In this document: one piece after another, positions 7,062 to 9,544 of the stretch
Position numbering within the stretch: position 1 is the stretch's first letter
Layout: every line of letters starts with the position of its first letter
Source: an uncultured Succinatimonas sp.
Lineage (GTDB): Bacteria; Pseudomonadota; Gammaproteobacteria; Enterobacterales; Succinivibrionaceae
Reading direction: 5' to 3'
Assembly: GCA_937880335.1 (NCBI GenBank)
Contig: CALFLJ010000210.1
Coordinates: 1 to 9,544, forward strand
DNA: 9,544 bases
Notes under the pieces: model-generated
Databases searched by the model: none
Told to the model about the DNA's origin: nothing
The model's input: the letters and a program-made list of their open reading frames with translations, nothing else
Position numbers and translations under genes: made by a program

Positions 7062-8037
7062 AATTAAAATCCACTGTTACAGGTTGACCTAAACGAAGTG
7101 AGCCTTTAGGATCTTTTACATCAATACGAATTTCATAGACAAGATCTGAACGTAAGTCTTCTGTTTCAACCGTCTTTGGGGTGAACATAGCCGTATTACT
7201 TATATAAGCAACCTTGCCTGCAAGACCTTTTTCATCAGATATTTTTACAAATGCACTATCGCCAAGCTTAATATTTTGAATCTGAATTAAACTTGCATAA
7301 ACTCTTACACGCTTTAAATCGATAATAGAAAGCTCATAAACACAAGAATTTGGGGATGAAAGATCTCCAACCTCAGATAAACGGGCTCTTATTTGTCCTG
7401 AAAAAGGAGCTTTTAATATGCTTAGATCATTCTTTTGATAATTAAGATAATCTATATTGGCTAAAATCCCTGCAACCACTGCCTTTTGTGAAGATATAGC
7501 CTCTTTACGGTAGCCACCCCTTAATTTTTCAAGATTACTCCTAGCATTTAAAAGTTCAGCTTTCATCTGCTCTTTACTAAAATAGGCCTCATCTCTTTCT
7601 TGTTTAGATATGGAGTTGCTTTTATAAAGCTTTTCGTAACGACTTGAGGTCAAGCTGGCTATTTCAAGGGCATTTTCAAGACTTTGAACTTTATATAGAG
7701 CCATATTTATGTCTCCTTTTTCATAACCATTTTCAAGCTCTAAAAGTTTTGCCTCCTGAACTTTTAAATTCTGCTCTTCAATCTTAATTTTCAAATCAAG
7801 CTCTTTTGTATCTAGTTTTGCTAAAACATCCCCTTCCTTGACTTTTTCGCCTTCGTCAAAATAAAGTTGAGTAATTCTTCCTGGAATTTGAAAAGACAAA
7901 TTAGCTTGCCTTATATCAACACTTCCATGGGCAATACTCAAAGGCTCCCTTTTACTTTCATAATCGAAATAAAAATAAGCTCCGTAGGATAAAAGAGCAC
8001 AGGCCAGTAAAGCTAAGGGGAAGATCTTCTTTGACAT
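7045..8037 (-). CDS. ybhG: HlyD-family periplasmic adaptor (membrane fusion protein), YbhG-like
   Basis: The protein has 330 residues, close to E. coli YbhG. One N-terminal membrane segment (about 5-25) anchors it in the inner membrane. Next come a first half-lipoyl motif (GSVDIRQANLSFQIPGRI, 38-55, to about 76), a long coiled-coil hairpin (about 78-200), a second half-lipoyl motif (LKAPFSGQIRARL, 208-220) and a beta-barrel domain. FTPKTVETEDLRSDLVY (285-301) is characteristic of YbhG-type adaptors. It should link the ABC exporter to an outer-membrane channel, none of which is encoded here. The start is placed at MSKKIF (8037) because GGAG lies 7 bases upstream and four bases separate it from the TetR stop; the frame stays open to 8106, but those codons lie inside the TetR gene. 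LLAC (10-13) is a poor lipobox, so a lipoprotein is possible but less likely. Confidence 0.92.
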   Translation of the reverse strand: MSKKIFPLALLACALLSYGAYFYFDYESKREPLSIAHGSVDIRQANLSFQIPGRITQLYFDEGEKVKEGDVLAKLDTKELDLKIKIEEQNLKVQEAKLLELENGYEKGDINMALYKVQSLENALEIASLTSSRYEKLYKSNSISKQERDEAYFSKEQMKAELLNARSNLEKLRGGYRKEAISSQKAVVAGILANIDYLNYQKNDLSILKAPFSGQIRARLSEVGDLSSPNSCVYELSIIDLKRVRVYASLIQIQNIKLGDSAFVKISDEKGLAGKVAYISNTAMFTPKTVETEDLRSDLVYEIRIDVKDPKGSLRLGQPVTVDFNYGESN

Positions 8038-8041
8038 AAAA

Positions 8042-8644
8042 CTACTCCAAAGCCAGATGCTTAACATTATCCAGAATAATTTCAGGAAGTTTTTCTTTAA
8101 GCACACTCAAAGTTGGAAAAGGGCTTTGTTCACCAAAGCAGTGACGACTTAAGGCCGTCATAAATATTGGAGATACTACTTGAAGCCAGAGGAATTTAAG
8201 ATCTACTTTTACTTTAGGTCCCAGAATTTTTTCAAATAGACCTGCAGCAAGAGAAACCACCTCTTCATGCCATATTTTAGCGAGTTCTGGAAAGAATTTA
8301 GACTCTGACAAAGCCATGATTATAAATTCAACAAGAATTTTATCACTAAAGACAGTAGTTAAAACATCAGTTATTAAATGAAGCGTTTTATCTAACGGTA
8401 AGTCTTCTTTAAAAATATCTTTTGATAAAAGCTGCATATTCTTAAGCACTACTGTTTTGACACAAGTTTGAAATAAAGAAGCTTTATCAGGAAAGTATAA
8501 ATAAATATTAGAACGGGACATATTCAAACTTTCTGCAATAGCTCCAAAAGTAGTTTTTGCATAACCTTTTTTTGCAAAAATCTCAATTGCAGCATCAACT
8601 ATTTCTCCCGGACGCTCTTCTTTGCGTCTTACATTTTTACTCAT
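8042..8644 (-). CDS. TetR-family transcriptional regulator of the efflux operon
   Basis: The 200-residue protein has an N-terminal TetR DNA-binding domain: RPGEIVDAAIEIFAKKGYAKTT-type helix 1 (about 11-32), then the helix-turn-helix TTFGAIAESLNMSRSNIYLYF (31-51), whose recognition helix is about SRSNIYLYF. The remaining 140 residues are a helical ligand-binding and dimer domain with no motif naming the ligand. As first gene of the operon, four bases ahead of the adaptor start, it probably represses itself and the exporter until a substrate binds. Two identical dyads upstream are the likely operators. E. coli ybhGFSR also begins with a TetR gene (cecR/ybiH), but this protein is shorter and its HTH differs by eye, so I give no symbol. 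The start at 8644 is supported by AAGGAG seven bases upstream. Confidence 0.9.
   Translation of the reverse strand: MSKNVRRKEERPGEIVDAAIEIFAKKGYAKTTFGAIAESLNMSRSNIYLYFPDKASLFQTCVKTVVLKNMQLLSKDIFKEDLPLDKTLHLITDVLTTVFSDKILVEFIIMALSESKFFPELAKIWHEEVVSLAAGLFEKILGPKVKVDLKFLWLQVVSPIFMTALSRHCFGEQSPFPTLSVLKEKLPEIILDNVKHLALE
8045..8048 (-). promoter_or_regulatory. Ribosome binding site deciding the adaptor start
   Basis: GGAG on the minus strand (context TTTGGAG) is 7 bases before the ATG at 8037 and overlaps the end of the TetR gene. No comparable site precedes the upstream ATG at 8106. Confidence 0.7.
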
Positions 8645-8651
8645 ATAAAAT

Positions 8652-8657
8652 CTCCTT
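8652..8657 (-). promoter_or_regulatory. Ribosome binding site of the TetR gene
   Basis: AAGGAG on the minus strand, 7 bases before the ATG at 8644, in the context AAAAAAGGAGA. It fixes the TetR start. Confidence 0.75.
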
Positions 8658-8664
8658 TTTTCTT

Positions 8665-8695
8665 AGTATAGTTTTCTTAATGACAATGATGTCAT
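8665..8695 (-). promoter_or_regulatory. Probable promoter of the efflux operon
   Basis: TATACT (8665-8670, minus strand) is a 5/6 match to the -10 consensus. ATGACA (8690-8695) is a 5/6 match to the -35, at a long spacing of 19 bases. The -35 lies inside the proximal dyad, as expected for a repressed promoter. The implied leader is only about 14 bases and includes the Shine-Dalgarno. Confidence 0.5.
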
Positions 8696-8697
8696 TA
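8678..8697. promoter_or_regulatory. Proximal TetR operator candidate (20-bp dyad)
   Basis: Perfect inverted repeat TAATGACA (8678-8685) and TGTCATTA (8690-8697) with spacer ATGA. It overlaps the putative -35 element of the operon. Its size and symmetry are typical of TetR-family operators; assignment to this regulator is inferred from position. Confidence 0.7.
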
Positions 8698-8715
8698 TTG
8701 ATTTTTATTATCATT

Positions 8716-8735
8716 TAATGACATTATTGTCATTA
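8716..8735. promoter_or_regulatory. Distal TetR operator candidate (20-bp dyad)
   Basis: The arms TAATGACA (8716-8723) and TGTCATTA (8728-8735) are identical to those of the proximal site; only the 4-base spacer differs (TTAT). It lies 38 bases centre-to-centre from the proximal site. Confidence 0.7.
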
Positions 8736-8851
8736 TCTTACCAGATAGAAAATTTTATTTAGAGTAGAAATTATATATTTATTTTGTATAAAACCTTGTA
8801 AAATCAGTAAAAGCGATTTATCAAAACAAAATTAAACAAATTTTTAGTATA

Positions 8852-8871
8852 AAGTTCATTTTTGTGAACTT
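8852..8871. repeat. 20-bp dyad AAGTTCA-N6-TGAACTT
   Basis: Perfect 7-bp arms (8852-8858 and 8865-8871) enclose TTTTTG. It lies about 50 bases before the plus-strand TATAAT at 8923. It could be an operator or a small RNA hairpin; there is no U-tract after it. Confidence 0.45.
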
Positions 8872-8922
8872 CTTCAAAGAATAAATCACAACCGTTTGTC
8901 TATATAAAGCTCTATTTTGTCT

Positions 8923-8965
8923 TATAATACATACGGATTAGTAACAAAATTTTGTTTTAACTAAT
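8923..8965 (+). promoter_or_regulatory. TATAAT box followed by a long near-palindrome
   Basis: TATAAT at 8923-8928 has no good -35 at normal spacing (TTGTCT at 8896-8901 is 21 bases away). Just downstream is a perfect 14-bp palindrome AACAAAATTTTGTT (8943-8956), extended by ATTAGT (8937-8942) and ACTAAT (8960-8965) with a 3-base bulge. The dyad would cover the expected start of transcription, like an operator or a 5' stem. Confidence 0.35.
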
Positions 8966-9262
8966 TGTAATTAACGTAATAAATTCTCGAATTTGGCAAA
9001 ACTCAATTAAACGCAAAACATATTTATTGACGATTTATGACAGAGATCGCATAAAGAAAGCTTTTTTTAAGTTTTTTTCCCTTAAAAAGCAAAAGTTTAT
9101 CTTTAAAGAGGGCTCAATAAACCAAAGTATGTTATGATTGAGAAAAACATAGAATTAATAAAAATTTAAGTTTTTATTTTGCTTGTAAACAGGCGCTAAG
9201 CCTCGTATTTGCTTGCATGAGTTCTTTGATAATAAGACGAAGTTTGTTATGAGGGAAAATTT

Positions 9263-9303
9263 TGTGGAATAAGCACTAATGTTCCACATTTTATGTTTTT
9301 TTT
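9263..9303 (+). terminator. Possible terminator hairpin
   Basis: Perfect 7-bp arms TGTGGAA (9263-9269) and TTCCACA (9282-9288) with a 12-base loop are followed by TTTT, then ATG, then eight T (9296-9303). The broken U-tract makes it weak. It might end a short plus-strand RNA begun near 8935. Confidence 0.35.
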
Positions 9304-9374
9304 ATTTCTAACTTCCAACACATCGGAAAGAAATTGAAAAGACATGCTTACTTAAGCAAACTTTGAATTTAAAC

Positions 9375-9405
9375 TTGAACTTTGTTCTGTGTATATAAGG
9401 ATAAT
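9375..9405 (+). promoter_or_regulatory. Possible promoter for a rightward gene at the edge
   Basis: TTGAAC (9375-9380) and GATAAT (9400-9405) are separated by 19 bases on the plus strand. Both boxes match the consensus moderately. It lies about 115 bases before the possible start codon at 9520. Confidence 0.3.
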
Positions 9406-9519
9406 ACCTTGAAAGTATCAGTTTTTGCTCGACAAGAGAAGAACTTATTTAACCGAATCAAGAAATGAGGGCGGTACCACAACAACTATTTATCGTAGCT
9501 GTTTTAGTACTGATTTACT

Positions 9520-9544
9520 ATGAATTCAATTAAAAAAGCTCAAA
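9520..9544 (+). CDS. Possible start of a rightward gene, cut by the window end
   Basis: An ATG at 9520 opens MNSIKKAQ and runs off the right edge. The polar, lysine-bearing N-terminus is plausible, but no Shine-Dalgarno is visible before it, and eight codons cannot show a function. The long non-coding stretch to the left would suit a 5' regulatory region of such a gene. Confidence 0.25.

Larger units (their letters stand above)
8736..9519. other. Long intergenic region without a confident gene
   Basis: These 784 bases hold no ORF longer than about 25 codons with a plausible ribosome site on either strand. Visible items are a dyad AAGTTCA/TGAACTT (8852-8871, 6-base loop), a TATAAT box at 8923-8928, a long near-palindrome (8937-8965), a TTGACG-N17-CATAAA pair (9027-9055), a stem GCTTTTT/AAAAAGC (9060-9090), a hairpin at 9263-9288 and TGCTTA/TAAGCA (9345-9358). 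It could be the regulatory region of a rightward gene, a small-RNA locus or decayed sequence. No tRNA or rRNA is recognisable. Confidence 0.5.

Noticed and set aside
9060..9090. Stem GCTTTTTTTAAG...CTTAAAAAGC as an intrinsic terminator
   Set aside because: The stem is nearly all A-T with a 2-base bulge, no T-run follows on the plus strand, and no gene lies upstream on the minus strand to be ended.
9377..9387. GAAC-TTT-GTTC as a LexA-like box
   Set aside because: The spacer is 3 bases, not the 4 of the Bacillus-type box, and no SOS gene is in view.
9467..9480. GAGGGCGGTACCAC, resembling the T-box motif AGGGUGGNACCGCG
   Set aside because: The key UGGN is altered, no terminator/antiterminator pair or specifier stem follows, and T-boxes are essentially a Firmicutes feature while this genome looks gammaproteobacterial.
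9465..9533. 22-codon ORF starting MRAVPQQLF
   Set aside because: It has only a weak A-rich leader, no recognisable motif and overlaps the possible gene start at 9520; too short to support.
1..9544. CRISPR array, tRNA, rRNA, or a wholly new defence or biosynthetic system
   Set aside because: No regularly spaced direct repeats, no cloverleaf or rRNA-like sequence was recognised, and all long ORFs belong to known families.

Overview
The window (about one third G+C by eye) looks like chromosomal DNA of a Gram-negative bacterium. A periplasmic-adaptor efflux operon laid out like Escherichia coli ybhGFSR points to a Gammaproteobacterium. Low G+C, many Sel1-type Cys-rich repeats and an NSS amino-acid symporter would suit a host-associated lineage such as the Succinivibrionaceae or relatives; that placement is inference. 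All seven confident genes lie on the minus strand.

Left part (1-1540): an 11-helix sodium:neurotransmitter-symporter family transporter with its own promoter and a strong intrinsic terminator just after its stop. A long imperfect hairpin lies at the extreme left edge.

1540-1958: no intact large gene. It holds a decayed C-terminal fragment of an IS3-family transposase (two frameshifts, in-frame stops, one of them at the expected catalytic Glu) and a doubtful 26-codon ORF on the plus strand. Next (1959-2696) comes an exported Cys-rich Sel1-repeat protein of the Helicobacter Hcp type, preceded by overlapping inverted repeats.

3108-8644: the core of the window, a five-gene minus-strand operon read as TetR regulator - HlyD/YbhG adaptor - two-domain ABC ATPase (YbhF) - ABC-2 permease (YbhS) - ABC-2 permease (YbhR). 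The genes are tightly packed or overlap, and strong Shine-Dalgarno sites precede most of them. The two permeases and the fused ATPase should form an inner-membrane exporter, and the adaptor should span the periplasm, probably toward an outer-membrane channel not encoded here. The TetR protein probably represses the operon through two identical 20-bp dyads in front of its own gene. The adaptor start is corrected from 8106 to 8037.

8736-9544: about 800 bases with no confident gene. It contains several dyads, possible plus-strand promoters and perhaps the first codons of a rightward gene at the edge. I see no CRISPR array, rRNA, tRNA or wholly new system; the most notable items are the twin operators, the 80-base permease gene overlap, the Cys-paired Sel1 protein and the transposase fossil.
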